Source of the DNA: Pyrus communis
Taxonomy: Eukaryota; Streptophyta; Magnoliopsida; Rosales; Rosaceae
DNA: 64,000 nt
Direction: 5' to 3'
NCBI RefSeq assembly: GCF_963583255.1
Contig: NC_084813.1
Span: 4,156,501 to 4,220,500 of the forward strand
A model generated the notes under the pieces. The model saw nothing but the letters and a program-made list of their open reading frames with translations. It made no database searches and was not told the origin of the DNA. Numbering within the stretch: the stretch's first letter is position 1; each line of letters begins with the position of its first letter. Positions 46,266-57,658 of the stretch are shown in pieces. A program made the position numbers and the translations under genes.

Positions 46266-49200
46266 TCAAGTTGGAGAGTGAATATCGTGAACTCCTAACT
46301 TGTCGCGTAGAGTCACAAACTGATCCTTTCCTAAAGCTTGTGTAAACACATCTGCTAGCTGAAACCGAGTAGGAATATGTGAAGGACTAATCATTCCAGC
46401 TTGCAGTTTTTCTCGTACAATATGGCAGTCAATTTCAATGTGTTTTGTACGTTCATGGAAAACCGGATTAGCGGCAATGTACAAGGCCGCTTGATTATCA
46501 CAGTACAATGGTGTTGGAGCTACCTGTGGTACCTTTAGATCTTGTAAAATATATCGCAACCAAGTTAGCTCCAAGCATGTATTGGCCATAGCTCGATATT
46601 CGGCTTCTGCTGATGATCTAGAGACATTGGTTTGTTTCTTGGATCTCCATGAGATAAGAGAATTTCCAAGAAAAATGCAGTATCCAGTAACTGATCTTCT
46701 TGTGGCACGACAACCTCCCCAATCTGAATCACAGAATGCTTTCAAGGCAAGATTGTTAGAGGCGGGAAACAGCAAACCTTGACCAGGTGTACCTTTGATG
46801 TATCTAAGGATCCGTAAGGCAGCATCCCAATGTGTTTTTCGAGGCTGATTCATGAATTGACTAAGTGTTCGGACGGAGTAAACTATATCCGGCCTTGTGA
46901 CAGTGAGATAAATTAACCTGCCAATCAATCTTCTGTACTTGGTTGGGTCATTGAGCAACTCTCCATCTGTAGGGGTAAGCTTGAGATTTTGTTCCATCGG
47001 AAACTTGTCTGGCCGTGCACCTGTGAGTCCTGAGTCTTGCAAAATATCTAGTGCGTATTTTCTTTGAGACATGAAAATACCTTTCTTTGAACGGGAAAAC
47101 TCAATGCCTAAGAAATACTTCAAATTTCCAAGGTCTTTGATGCGGAAGCGTTTGAGAAGAAACATTTTAAGGTGATTCATTTCTTCAAGATCATTGCCTG
47201 TGAGAAGTATGTCATCAACATATATAAGGACTACAGTAAATGAAGTACCTTGTGCCTTAGTGAAGAGAGAGTAATCAGCTTTCGATTGACTGTAACCAGC
47301 TCTCCGAATGGTTTTTGAAAAGGTAGAAAACCAGTTTCTTGAAGCCTGTTTGAGTCCATAGAGAGATTTGTTGAGCCGACACACAAGGTTCTCCCCCTGT
47401 CGGCGAAGGCCAGGAGGAGGCTCCATGTAAACCACTTCCTGCAGGTCACCATGAAGGAAGGCATTTTGGACATCTAATTGGTGGATATACCAATGACGGG
47501 CTGATGCAATAGTAAGAAGACACCGTAGGGTGGTGAGTTTGGCAGTCGGAGAAAAGGTTTCGTGATAGTCAACACCCTCAACCTGAGTATAACCCTTGGC
47601 GACAAGGCGAGCTTTGTATCGCTCAATGGTGCCGTCGGACTTGTATTTGATTTTGTAGACCCATTTGCAGCCGATGGGTTTATGACCAAGAGGCAGTGGA
47701 ACCACACTCCATGTGTTATTTTGTTGCAAAGCTTCTAATTCGACATGCATGGCCTGTGTCCAATGAGGATTTTGGATAGCTTGAGCATAGGAAGTGGGCT
47801 CGGTAGGACCTGTGATGTTAGCTAGAAAAGCAGAATGGGAAGGAGAGAAACGAGAATAGGAGAGGAAATCAGAGAGAGGATAGCGAGTACCTGAAGGACA
47901 AGGCGTCAGGGTAGATGGACTGACGTGGTTGGACATGTGGTAGTCTTTATGCCATGCCGGAGGGTGCGTAGGACGGGTAGAGTGTCGGGAAGGTGCTACG
48001 GTGGGCTGAGGAGAGAAAGTGGGGCTATGGTCATGAAGGCGTGGGCTGGCAGGAGAGGGTGGGATGGCAAGTGGTAACGGGCCAGCGGAAGTGGGTGAGG
48101 GAGGAGGGGATTCAATGTGGGGTTGGGATGTAGGAGGCACATGGCCTGAGTCAGGTGTGGTCGGGGCAGTTAGTGGGCGGGAGTTGATTGGGTCATCAGG
48201 TGGGGCAAAAGGCAGCAGGTCTGATGGGCGGGGAAGGTGTGTGGGGCCTGGTGGTTCAGGAGAATGTGCGAAATGTGAAGCATAGGGAAATGTGGTTTCG
48301 TGAAAGTGTATATCACGGCTGACAAAAAATGTATGAGTATCCAAATCAAAAAGTTTATAACCCTTTTGACCATGAGGGTAGCCAACAAAAATGCAACGTT
48401 TGGCACGAGTGTCAAATTTATGTGTGTGATGAACAACAGTAGCATAACAGAGGCAACCAAAAACCCGCAAATGAGTGAGTGATGGCGGTCGGTGGTACAA
48501 AAGTTCAAAAGGTGATTTATTAGAGAGTAATGGTGATGGGAGACGGTTAATGAGATAGACAGCTGTCAAAACACATTCACCCTAAAATGAGAGAGATAAG
48601 TGGGATTGGAAGCGGAGGGCACGAGCAACAGTGAGAATGTGACGATGTTTGCGTTCGACAACTCCATTTTGTTGTGGAGTGTAAACACATGTGCGTTGAT
48701 ATTCAATGCCATTGGTTTGAAAAAATGATTTCATGGATAAAAATTCTAGCCCATTATCAACTCGGATTGCCTTAATGTTGGCATGAAATTGTGTGTGGGC
48801 AAAGGATATGAAGGTTTGCAAAAGTTGTTGTGTTTGAGATTTAAATTGCATAAGAAATATCCATGTGCATCTAGTAAAATCATCTACAATGGTAAGAAAG
48901 AATCTAGCCCCTGAATGTGTGGGAATTTTGTGTGGGCCCCAAATATCACAATGTAATAAATCGAAAGCAGCATGAGTTGAAATTGAACTTAAAGAAAAAG
49001 GAAGTCTAGTTTGTTTGGCCATAGGACAAATGCCACAATTATTATCAAAAGATAAATTACTTGAAGACAATAATGGAGATACTAATTGAAGACGAGAAGG
49101 AGAAGGATGGCCAAGACGCATGTGCCATAAGTTGGAACGTTGTGAGACTTGGCAAGAAACTGGTGTCCTCTGTACTGGGGACATGTAATAAAGACCACCA

Positions 49201-50660
49201 CGTTGTTTACCCGAGCCAATCATCTTCCTTGTAGCCAAGTCCTGCAAGACACAAAAGGTGTGAAATAGTATGACACAACAATTTAGAGAATCAGTGACTT
49301 TGCTGGCAGACATGAGGTTTAAACGGAATGAGGGGACACATAAAACATTATCTAAAGTGATGTCAGAATTAAATTGTATTGTGCCAGTGGAAGTGATTGG
49401 GGCGGTAGAACCCGTAGGTAAATTGACTATGGGTGTAGGCGATGAATTTGTTTTAGTGAAAAGTGTGGAATCAGAAATGATGTGATCTGTAGCTCCACTA
49501 TCCAAAATCCAAGGCTTTGAAAATATAGAATTTATTGAAGGGATAGAAACAGAAGGCAGACCTACAGCATTTGCATAAGCATCATTGTTATTACCGGAAG
49601 CATGGTTGGAATTGATCAAGGACACAGCATGGGCAAGTTGTTGTAGCTGTTCATGAGAAAAGGCCTGCAATGGATTGGATGATGATGAGGACACAGCATC
49701 GGTTTGCTGTCTCTCAGCAGCATGGGCATAGGAGTCACGTGCCCTGCTGTCCTTTGTGATGCCTTGATTTCCACGCGGTTGCTGTCCCTTGTGGTGCTGT
49801 CGGCCATTAGAATTGGTGGTGCCGTTTTTAAATCGACATCTATCCTTAGTATGCCCATTTTTGTCACAATAATTGCAGTGGTATTTTAATGTTCTGCAAT
49901 TTTCAATCGAATGTCCATCTCTATTGCAATGAGTACAGTGTGGCTTATTGAGGGAGTCATTCTGTCGACTTTGAACTGCAGCGGCTATGGAAAAATTATC
50001 GGTTGTTCCCGTCGACGTCATATGGCGTTGCGTCTCTTCTTGAGCAACGAGTGAGTACGCTTGACGGACATTTGGTAGCGGTGTCATCATGAGGATATTG
50101 CTGCGAACTCCACTGTATGTATCGTTGAGTCCCATGAGAAATTGCATCATTCGGTCTTCTTCTGTTTGTTCATTGTGTTGCTTCATTTGGTTGCATGTGG
50201 GAGGAGTGCGATAGGTGTCCAGTTCATCCCATAGGCCCTTGAGTTGTGTGTAATAGGTTGAAACTGTCATGGTGCCTTGTGAAAGAGAGGCAATAGATTT
50301 TTGAAGTTGATAGATTGTAGGCGCATTCTTTTGTGAGAATAATTCTTTGAAATTTTCCCACACTTGATGAGCACTTTTGGCGTGAACGACACCTTTGGAT
50401 AGGTTGCTTTCCACGGACTGTGCAAACCATGATAAAATCATGCTATTGCATTGTTTCCAGAGTGCATATTCTTTTGGCGCTGTTACATCTGATGGAGGCT
50501 GAATGGAGCCATCAATAAAGCCGACCTTGTTCTTTGCTGTGAGTGCATGAATCATGGATTTACTCCAAGATGGATAGTTGGAGCCATTCAATTTTTCAGG
50601 AACTAGCATATGGCCAGGGTGATCTGAGTAATGGACATAGTAAGGACTTGATGTATCCAT
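46266..50660 (-). pseudogene. Copia gag-pol, intact except for one nonsense codon
   Basis: ATG at 50660 (MDTSSPYYVHYSDH). Gag core (KLNGSNYPSWSKSM), then two knuckles, CTHCNRDGHSIENC and CNYCDKNGHTKDRC. Protease has the canonical DSGATDH. Integrase has HMRLGHPSPSRL...CGICPMAK and the DDE residues (HCDIWGPH, RVDNGLEF, PQQNGVVERKH). TAG at 48584-48582 falls where relatives have Trp, right after HLSLSF, and the same frame continues at once (GECVLTAVYLINR). RT (QLDVQNAFLHG, YVDDILLTGND) and RNase H (CDSDWGG, SSAEAEYRA, IPTRFQLADVFTQ) follow to the stop at 46266. Total about 1464 codons. A one-base change explains the defect; a sequencing error is possible. Confidence 0.93.
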
Positions 50661-50754
50661 ACCGAGGTTGATGTTGTTGCCGCTTGAAAATTTTGTTGGT
50701 GTTTGATTTTCTGCTGTGGTGTTTGAAGGCTAGGAATACAGGTACCAAGATTTT

Positions 50755-50767
50755 CGCTCTGATACCA
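50755..50767 (-). other. Primer binding site of the young copia element
   Basis: TGGTATCAGAGCG on the minus strand, immediately after the 5' LTR. Confidence 0.9.
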
Positions 50768-50975
50768 TGTAAAATATGGAAGAGAATGCCTTGTTTTCTT
50801 ATTACTTTCTCTACAAGATTACAAGTATATATATATATATACATGATACAAGTGTATAGGTAGGGCAAGGTAGGTCGGCTGTAGGACGGCTAGACGGCTG
50901 TAGGACGGCTTGACGCTTGACGGCTGTAGGACGGCTTGTCCGTCCAATAGAAGGAATAATAATATTTTCTTAATA
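50768..50975 (-). repeat. 5' LTR (208 bp) of the young copia element
   Basis: Minus-strand LTR start at 50975 and end at 50768, next to the primer binding site. The TA run is two units longer than in the 3' LTR. Confidence 0.95.
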
Positions 50976-50980
50976 CTTTT

Positions 50981-51250
50981 GGCTTTTGAAATCTCTCGAA
51001 CTTTTTTTCTTCTTGATAGTTAATATACCCTGCATATCTGTGCCAAAACAAATGGATAGAAAGAGTTAACAAAATCATGAGTGTATGGGACTATGCATGT
51101 ATCACTTATAAAGAAAAACCTAATTAATCACAAAATTATTTAGCTAGCTTTTCGCATGAGTAGAGATTGTCATACAATACAACCGTGCGCAATATAAGGC
51201 TGTTTGCATAATGGTTGCTTCCAGCGAATAGTCCGAGTCCGGACTTCGGG

Positions 51251-51304
<54 letters not shown>

Positions 51305-52353
51305 GGTCCCAAAGGCTGTTTTTCTTTTGTTGTAAAAAAGTCCTAAAGTCTGTTTTGGGTATAATCATTTTTTCTTTCACAGTAAGAATTTATTTTGTTT
51401 TAAATGGGGAATTGTATCGTCTTTTTTTTTTTTTTTAACAAACGATAGTGTAAATGAGTTAAACAATTGGCGGTAAGGGAGAAAAGGCATCTGTGAGAAT
51501 CGGAACCACACGAGAGTGCTTAGACATGATTGTTTTTCGCCATGGTGATAAAACGTCATTTTTTTTTATTTTTACCTTCATTAAGTTGGACTCTTCTTCG
51601 GATGTGCTCACTTAAAAAAATTTAGAGTTTCTAAAAATGAATAATTATTTAGAGTGGGTTATAGGCACTCACAATTTGTTGAATATACTAATAATTTAGA
51701 TGTACCACTGTAAAATACTATTTTGGGTCGCATGGTTATGTTTGGAGGAAGGATTTTCAAAGTCCCAAGCCTACCGTGAAATAACATCTACACGCCAAGA
51801 GTCTTTTTCTTCAAACTCTCGTACATGCTCCCACCCTTTATTGTGGGATCAAATAAACCCCTACCACTGGTGACGGAAATACTCACACACACTTGGATAC
51901 GGTTGATTTGACAAATAGAATACAAAATCGACTGTTTACTGCATATAAGATATCTCTTTTGTTCCCATTTTGCATCATTTGGAACAATGTCATAACGCTG
52001 GTCAAACCCTAAACCACGAGACAGTATTTTATTAGATATTTCTCTTAATTATGAAGATATGTTGGTAGATCTATACCGAAAAAAAGTGAAGACATTTCGA
52101 TAGATATCTAAAAAAAAAAAGTGGAGATATTCATTTAGCACATACTGATTTTTAAAACAATTTAGGTAAGCACCTCCCAAAACACTACCTCAGTACATTT
52201 TGCGAAAAATTCAACACGGTTTCAGCATAACTTGGCTGAAACTTTACTCACTTTCGGTTGGAAGCTATCGACTTTTTAAAACACTGTATTACTAGGGAGT
52301 GCGGGTGTAAGAATAGTTTGGTTAAGTTAAGCGGCTGTAAGATTTTAGAATAG
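50981..52353. other. Intergenic DNA
   Basis: Only AT-rich DNA with a (TA)n tract at 51252-51303. The 'tgagaatcggaaccac' block near 51493 is faintly SINE-like but unsupported. No gene is seen. Confidence 0.4.
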
Positions 52354-53284
52354 TTTGTGTGGGGCTTTACTTGTCACTAGATTTTGCTAAGTAGCACTAC
52401 AACTCAATCAAAACTTGCCATGTGGCAAGTCTTAAATATTATCTTTTATTTTTTTCTTTAATATTTAAAACTTTCATAATTATATTTCCTATTAATTGAT
52501 ATAAGATTAATTCAAGATTTCATTTTTCCTTTGATCTCCTCTGTCTTCCCTTTTTCTTCTCAAATTTTCTCTCTGCCGGCTTCTTCCCCACTCTGTGCAT
52601 TTCCTTCCTTCATAAGAATATGGGGCAAAAACAAAGTCATCTTCTCCAACTATCATGAAATGAAAAAAAAAAAAAAAAAAGAAGGAAAATCCAAATCTAT
52701 ACTTCTTTTTTCCTTTATTTTTATTTATTTATTTATTTTTACAAAAGCTGTTTATTAATTTTTTTTCAATTATAAGCACAATTTCATTGCCCAACAGCTC
52801 GTCCTGTTTTATATATCTCTGAGTTGTAATTTGCGTGTTTATGTTTCTCCTATAAAGGATTAGAATATTTTGTAGCAAACTCTAAATACAATATTGCAGA
52901 CTCACTCTATACTATCGAGTTGATCGTTTCACAATTTCGTGGTTATCCTTCACTTAATTTTGGTTGAAGTACAACTATTTTGGTTGATTATCCATCTTTA
53001 ACATGATGGTGGAAGTGGGAGAGAGAGAAGAAACTGAAGACTTCCACGGCAAAACATAAAAGTACCAAAGGGAAAATTTGGGAAGAAAAAGAGGGAGGGG
53101 GAGAAGAAAAATATACATCAAATTAATCTCATGATGTATATTAATTAGTAGGAAAAATAATTATGAGAATTTTAAATATAAAACAATGATAAAAGATAAT
53201 ATTTAAGACTTGCCATGTGGCAAGTTTTGATTGGATTGTAGTGTCACTCAGCAAAATCCAGTGGCAAGCAAAACCCCACACAAA
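52354..53284. mobile_element. 931-bp element with long (~165-220 bp) inverted repeats
   Basis: 'tttgtgtggggctttac...agattttgctaagt' at the left pairs with the complement of '...cagcaaaatcc...ccccacacaaa' at the right. The pairing continues through 'caatcaaaacttgccatgtg' and 'cttaaatattatcttttat' into a CT-rich/GA-rich pair. The inner edges are near 52575 and 53065. No transposase frame and no clear target duplication. Mutator-like or fold-back type is inferred from the arm length. Confidence 0.75.
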
Positions 53285-53800
53285 TTTTTCTCTTCGTGTT
53301 TATGGTTAATTTGAGTATTTTACAGATCACTTTAATAGTAAACAATAATAAATTACTTTTCTGTTGAAAGAAGAAAATATTAAAATATGTTTTTTTTAAT
53401 AACTAAATGTGAACTTCAACAATTAATTTTCACCATAAAATTAAAAATTTGAAAACTTTTATTTGATCAGCATTTGGCCTGTGTCAATTAGCGCATAATT
53501 GACCTACAAAAGTGATCATACAGTACTAATTAAAGGCATTTATATATCCAATCATCAAAAGCTGGAAATAACAAGAACAACAACAATAAAACTGATAAAT
53601 GGATCACAACCAAATTGATATTACTGTGGAAATGAAATATAAAATTTGTAATTGTATATTTATGTATAAGACGTACTTATTCTATTCAATTCTTAATGAA
53701 TATCGTATTTTTTCTAAATAAACAAATAATGGACGTACCTTAAATAATTTGATGGGATTGGTTGAAGTTGTTGTGAGTAGATAAGGAAACGAAGAAATCC
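53285..53800. other. 3' flank of the AS2-like gene
   Basis: AT-rich sequence downstream of the minus-strand LOB gene, presumably its 3' UTR and terminator. No other feature. Confidence 0.4.
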
Positions 53801-53803
53801 TAA

Positions 53804-54547
53804 TTAAGAAGGATCAATGGTTCGGCGGTCGTCACCAGCAGCAGCCCTAGTTTGCTGGAACTGTTGACTGAGTTGGCCATAAATGCCCCCTGCAGCAGCG
53901 TTCATGGCAAGAAGGCTTGCATCGTAGTTGTTTCCGCCATCAAAGCTCCTAATCATCATCTGTTGCTGATGATAGGAATGATGATCTCGATCTCTGGGAA
54001 AAAACTGGTCTCGGCCTCCTCCGCCTGAATTGAGATTGATCCCCATCCCCAAGTTGTTGAGTGAAGAGGACTGTAAATGTAGATGATGGTCGTGATTGTT
54101 ATTATTATTGTTATTGTTACTGTGGGTGTGGGTAGCAGCAGTGGTAGTTGCGGCGGCAGCAGCGGCGGCGGCTATGAGTCCGTGACTGGCAGTGAGACCC
54201 TGCAGATTTTGATATTTGGAGAGTTCGGATTTAGCAAAGGTCAGATCCATCTGAAGTTGGCGGAGTTGGTTTTGGAGGAGAGAGATGACTCCAACGCAGC
54301 CGTAGACGGGATCGCGGAGGCGCATATCGGCCTCGTAGGCGAGCGAGTTGACGGCGTCCTCACGCTGGTGTGGGTGCAACTCATTGAGCAGTTTAGTGAC
54401 GTTGCTGGCCCCAAAAACTTTGTGAACATTAGCAAACTTATGCGGCTGGTCCGGTGGGAAGTATGGCGCAAATACGCACTCTGCCTGGCACTTGCGTCGC
54501 AGGAACTTACACGCCGCGCATGGCGAATTCGTCGACAACGATGCCAT
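53804..54547 (-). CDS. AS2: LOB-domain transcription factor, AS2-like (LBD6 type)
   Basis: A single 247-codon frame from ATG 54547. The LOB domain occupies about residues 8-108: C block C10-X2-C13-X6-C20-X3-C24 (CAACKFLRRKCQAEC), a GAS block containing FANVHKVFGASNVTKLLNEL, and a leucine-zipper-like coil (VGVISLLQNQLRQLQMDL). The FAPYFPPDQPHKF stretch and coil are nearly the same as Arabidopsis ASYMMETRIC LEAVES2 as I remember it. That protein works with the MYB protein AS1 to repress KNOX and abaxial genes in leaf primordia. The C-terminus is longer than AS2's (about 200 residues in Arabidopsis) because of Ala, Thr, Asn, His and Gly runs after residue 120. A CAG|AG acceptor lies 20 bp before the ATG, consistent with a 5'-UTR intron. 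No damage seen. Confidence 0.9.
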   Translation of the reverse strand: MASLSTNSPCAACKFLRRKCQAECVFAPYFPPDQPHKFANVHKVFGASNVTKLLNELHPHQREDAVNSLAYEADMRLRDPVYGCVGVISLLQNQLRQLQMDLTFAKSELSKYQNLQGLTASHGLIAAAAAAAATTTAATHTHSNNNNNNNNHDHHLHLQSSSLNNLGMGINLNSGGGGRDQFFPRDRDHHSYHQQQMMIRSFDGGNNYDASLLAMNAAAGGIYGQLSQQFQQTRAAAGDDRRTIDPS

Positions 54548-56030
54548 CTTCCACCTCTTCCTCCTCTGTATTTGACCAATCCATTCATTAATATTACATA
54601 TATAATATACGTATTAAATAAGACCATCATCAGCATACAAAGATCGCGAAAATTCCAAAACTAAAATTCCCATGGCATAAAAAAAAATGTTAACTACAAA
54701 AGAAATGAGAAAAGAAAAAAACCTTATACATTCACAGAATCACAGATGGAACAATAATTTTTCGGTCCATATTTAATTTTCTTATCAGTATCTTTAAACT
54801 TGTCCCGTTACCTTGACGGACAGTAATTAAGTGGTATTGATGATTATCTCACCAAAACACTGATCTGAATTCTTGCACTGAATAACAAATGCTGCAAAAA
54901 AGATGAGAAAGGGACGGCAGAAAAGGAATATTCAATGAATCATGATGAATGAATAGGCCCAACCCGAGTGGAAAAGAAATTAAACAAACAACGAGTGGAA
55001 AAAAAAATTAAACAAACAAACGGACTTAATAAGAAATGAATTCGAACAAGAAAAGAGAGAAAATGCGAGATCTATGGCATAGTGGCGGCTTTGACATAGT
55101 AAGATCAGCGCCGGCCAATCAAAGGTTGATTTCCCTGTTAATTATTACCTTGAATAATTCCCCAAGAAAATCAACTAAGTAATGATTCAAAATTCGCGTG
55201 AACGCGATGGTCAGGTAAAATTGGTATATGGTATTATTTGCCAGAAGAAGAAAGTAAGAATAAAAAGAAAACATTGACATATATCACTGATATTCTTCTT
55301 CTTTTTTTAATTCGTTTTAAAAAAAGAACCAAAATGAAATCTTTTTCGTCTGAAAAGATCTGGTCTACCGAACTGTAAAAGGGCAGTTAGATATACAAAA
55401 GAATATGCATATGAACAAGAATATTACAGATAACATGTATGTGTATAAGTATGTTCTTGAAAACCATAAGGAGATCCAACAAAAAATAAAAGAGAAAGAA
55501 GTGAGAAAAATAGTAAGATACATATACATATATATATATAGACACACACACACAGACATTATATATATATATATATATATGTATGTATATATTTATATTT
55601 ATATATTAATTTCTAGAGTAGTAGTTCTTGTCTAGCTATTTCTCTCACCACCCCAGAAACCCTAAGCGGCAGGTAGCGGTGCAAAAATATCGATTCTTCT
55701 ATTGTAGGTAATAATCGACTACTAGATAAAAACGGAGAGAAGATAAGATGAAGAGGTGGAGAGAGGAAGAGATGATTTGAACGGGACTTTAAATTTGCAG
55801 GGTCGTCTCTCTCTGTAGGGTTTTTATCAGAGGTAGGAAGGAAGCATACAGTAGTGATAATATTTAATTAAAAAAAGAAAGGTTATTTACCCGTGGGTTT
55901 GAGCCTGAGAGATTGGATCTCGTGATGGAAGGAGTTTAAGAAAATGGGGTTATGTTTCACCGTTCTCGATGAAAGCTTTGGACGCAGATCTTGCTTGAAT
56001 TTCATACTAAAAAAATTATATATAGAAAAT
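54548..56030 (-). promoter_or_regulatory. AS2-like gene leader, candidate UTR introns and promoter
   Basis: Reading the minus strand, a TATA-like 'ctatatataat' lies at about 56015-56027. Possible splice signals follow (CGGGTAAATAA donor near 55890, CCTACAG acceptor near 55820), and the ATACAG acceptor sits just before the coding exon. CT-rich leader sequence occurs around 55745-55810. A (TA)n tract lies at 55559-55581. The exact start and exon structure cannot be set from sequence alone. Confidence 0.35.
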
Positions 56031-56556
56031 GGAAAAAGATATAAATATATATATGACTACTTAAAGTTTAATTAATTAAGAAGACTTTATTGGGATGAAC
56101 CAACTTAATTACCTGTAGTAACATGTTAAAACAATGTCAAAAAAGAAAAAAAGAAGTAAAACGTTGAACCCAGTGTATTGTGTGTACATGTTAAAAATGA
56201 AAAGAAAAAAAAAATAAAGGCACGTAGATAATATAATTTGGGTGACATGAAGAACGTGTGAAGGGTTAATATAATTATGATACCATAAAAAAAAGTTAAG
56301 ATTCTACTGTAAATCAATTGGTAATATGAAGAGCAATCCAACCTCTTATCAATCATCATAAGATTTTCTTTCTTTTACCAATATAAGACATTTTTACTTG
56401 CACATCCTCGCACAAAACACCTAACCCATCACCAACTGTGACCTTGCACATGAATTCAGGCCGTGGGTGTTGATGGAGGACAAGAATGAGATAAAGAATA
56501 ATTAAGAGGATGTGCCTCGAAAACTCTGACCGTGAGGGTGAAGGGAATATTATCAA

Positions 56557-56778
56557 GGAAAAGGATCTTCTCCGGATCTTTTTTATAAGGATCCGAAAGA
56601 TCAATCAATCACGATCGTTCATTGTATATCGTAAAATCAGAAATCATTTTAAATTTTAAATTTTAAATTAAATATAAATAGTATCTAACGAAAACTGATT
56701 GCATGATGTACGATAAACGGTCGTAATTGATGGATTCCCCGGATCCCCACAAAGAAGATCCAGAGAGGATCTTTTTCC
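56557..56778 (+). mobile_element. 222-bp Mutator-type MITE, 9-bp TSD tattatcaa
   Basis: Inverted ends GGAAAAGGATC and GATCTTTTTCC (one mismatch). A perfect 9-bp duplication, tattatcaa, lies at 56548-56556 and 56779-56787. A 9-bp duplication is the Mutator signature. It contains 'ttttaaattttaaattttaa'. Confidence 0.92.
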
Positions 56779-56800
56779 TATTATCAACTCTCTCAACTTC

Positions 56801-57022
56801 GGAAAAGGATCCTTGCCGCATCATTTTCCTAGGGATTCAAGGGATCTCGTGATCGTGACTATTCATCATACATCATGCGATCAGTTTTCATTAGGTACTA
56901 TTTATATTTAATTTTAAATTTTAAATTTTAAAATAATTTCTAATTATACAATGTACAATGAACGGACACTATCATAAAATTCTCTGAATCCCCAAGAAAA
57001 TGATCCGCGAGAATCCTTTTCC
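56801..57022 (-). mobile_element. Second 222-bp copy of the same MITE, inverted, TSD ctcaacttc
   Basis: Ends GGAAAAGGATC and GAATCCTTTTCC, with a perfect 9-bp duplication, ctcaacttc, at 56792-56800 and 57023-57031. Internal blocks (ttttaaattttaaattttaa; gtactatttatatttaattt) are reversed relative to the first copy. Only 22 bp separate the two. Confidence 0.92.
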
Positions 57023-57352
57023 CTCAACTTCTATTCTTATTCCCTTGCTTCTCCTGAAAGTTTAGCAAAAAGCAAGAATAATAAACAATGATAAATATAT
57101 ATTTATCAATTAAAGATATATAATAATAATAAGAAGAAATTATGGAAAAGGAGAGAGTAGTCTAGTTGCGTGCATGCGGTGGCCTCGATTTCTTCGGTCA
57201 AACCTTTTATTTTCTTGATGGAAATTTTACTAGGACTGCCACTACTGTACTAGACTAGTGGACTAGCACTAGCAGTCTAGCAGTGTAGTGATGAAAATGG
57301 AGGGATGGAGGACCGATCTCCACACCACAAACACAAAGCCTACCCTTCCAAA

Positions 57353-57482
57353 CGGTTACTTTATTCTGTTTCCAAAAAAAAAAAAAAAAAACGGTTACTT
57401 TATTCTGTTTCCAAAAAAAAAAAAAAAAACGGTTACTTTATTCTGTTTCCAAAAAAAAAAAAAAAAAACGGTTACTTTATTC
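57353..57482 (+). repeat. Tandem 38-39-bp repeat with A tracts, about 3.5 copies
   Basis: 'cggttactttattctgtttcc' followed by about 17 A begins at 57353, 57392, 57430 and 57469 (last copy partial). It resembles repeated poly(A) junctions produced by slippage. Confidence 0.9.
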
Positions 57483-57658
57483 TTCACATATGAATTATGA
57501 TACGATGATAATACTATATGCATGTATAAATCTCTCTTGGAGTTGGATATCCATATATTTGTTTCAACTCTCTTGCTATCTCTCTCTCTCTCCCCCTTCT
57601 CTGTATATTTTTTCCCTTCTAGCAGTCTACTATTAATCAGGAGAGAGAAGCGGTTGGA

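Larger units (their letters stand above)
46055..50975 (-). mobile_element. Young, nearly intact Ty1-copia element, TSD ctttt
   Basis: The 4.92-kb element lies on the minus strand with LTRs at 50768-50975 (5') and 46055-46258 (3'). It is bordered by a perfect duplication, ctttt (46050-46054 and 50976-50980). The LTRs differ by one substitution and a 4-bp change in a TA microsatellite, so insertion was recent. The tRNA-Met primer binding site and a polypurine tract (cttgagggggagt, minus strand) are intact. One continuous gag-pol frame is interrupted by a single TAG. LTRs on the minus strand run TATTAAG...TTTTACA, so the usual TG start is TA in both. Confidence 0.96.

Noticed and set aside
48064..48285. 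Plus-strand Gly-rich frame opposite pol of the young copia
   Set aside because: Antisense shadow of the Pro/Ser-rich linker between integrase and RT.
54083..54664. 193-codon plus-strand frame over the AS2-like gene
   Set aside because: Antisense shadow; the minus-strand frame has the conserved LOB domain.
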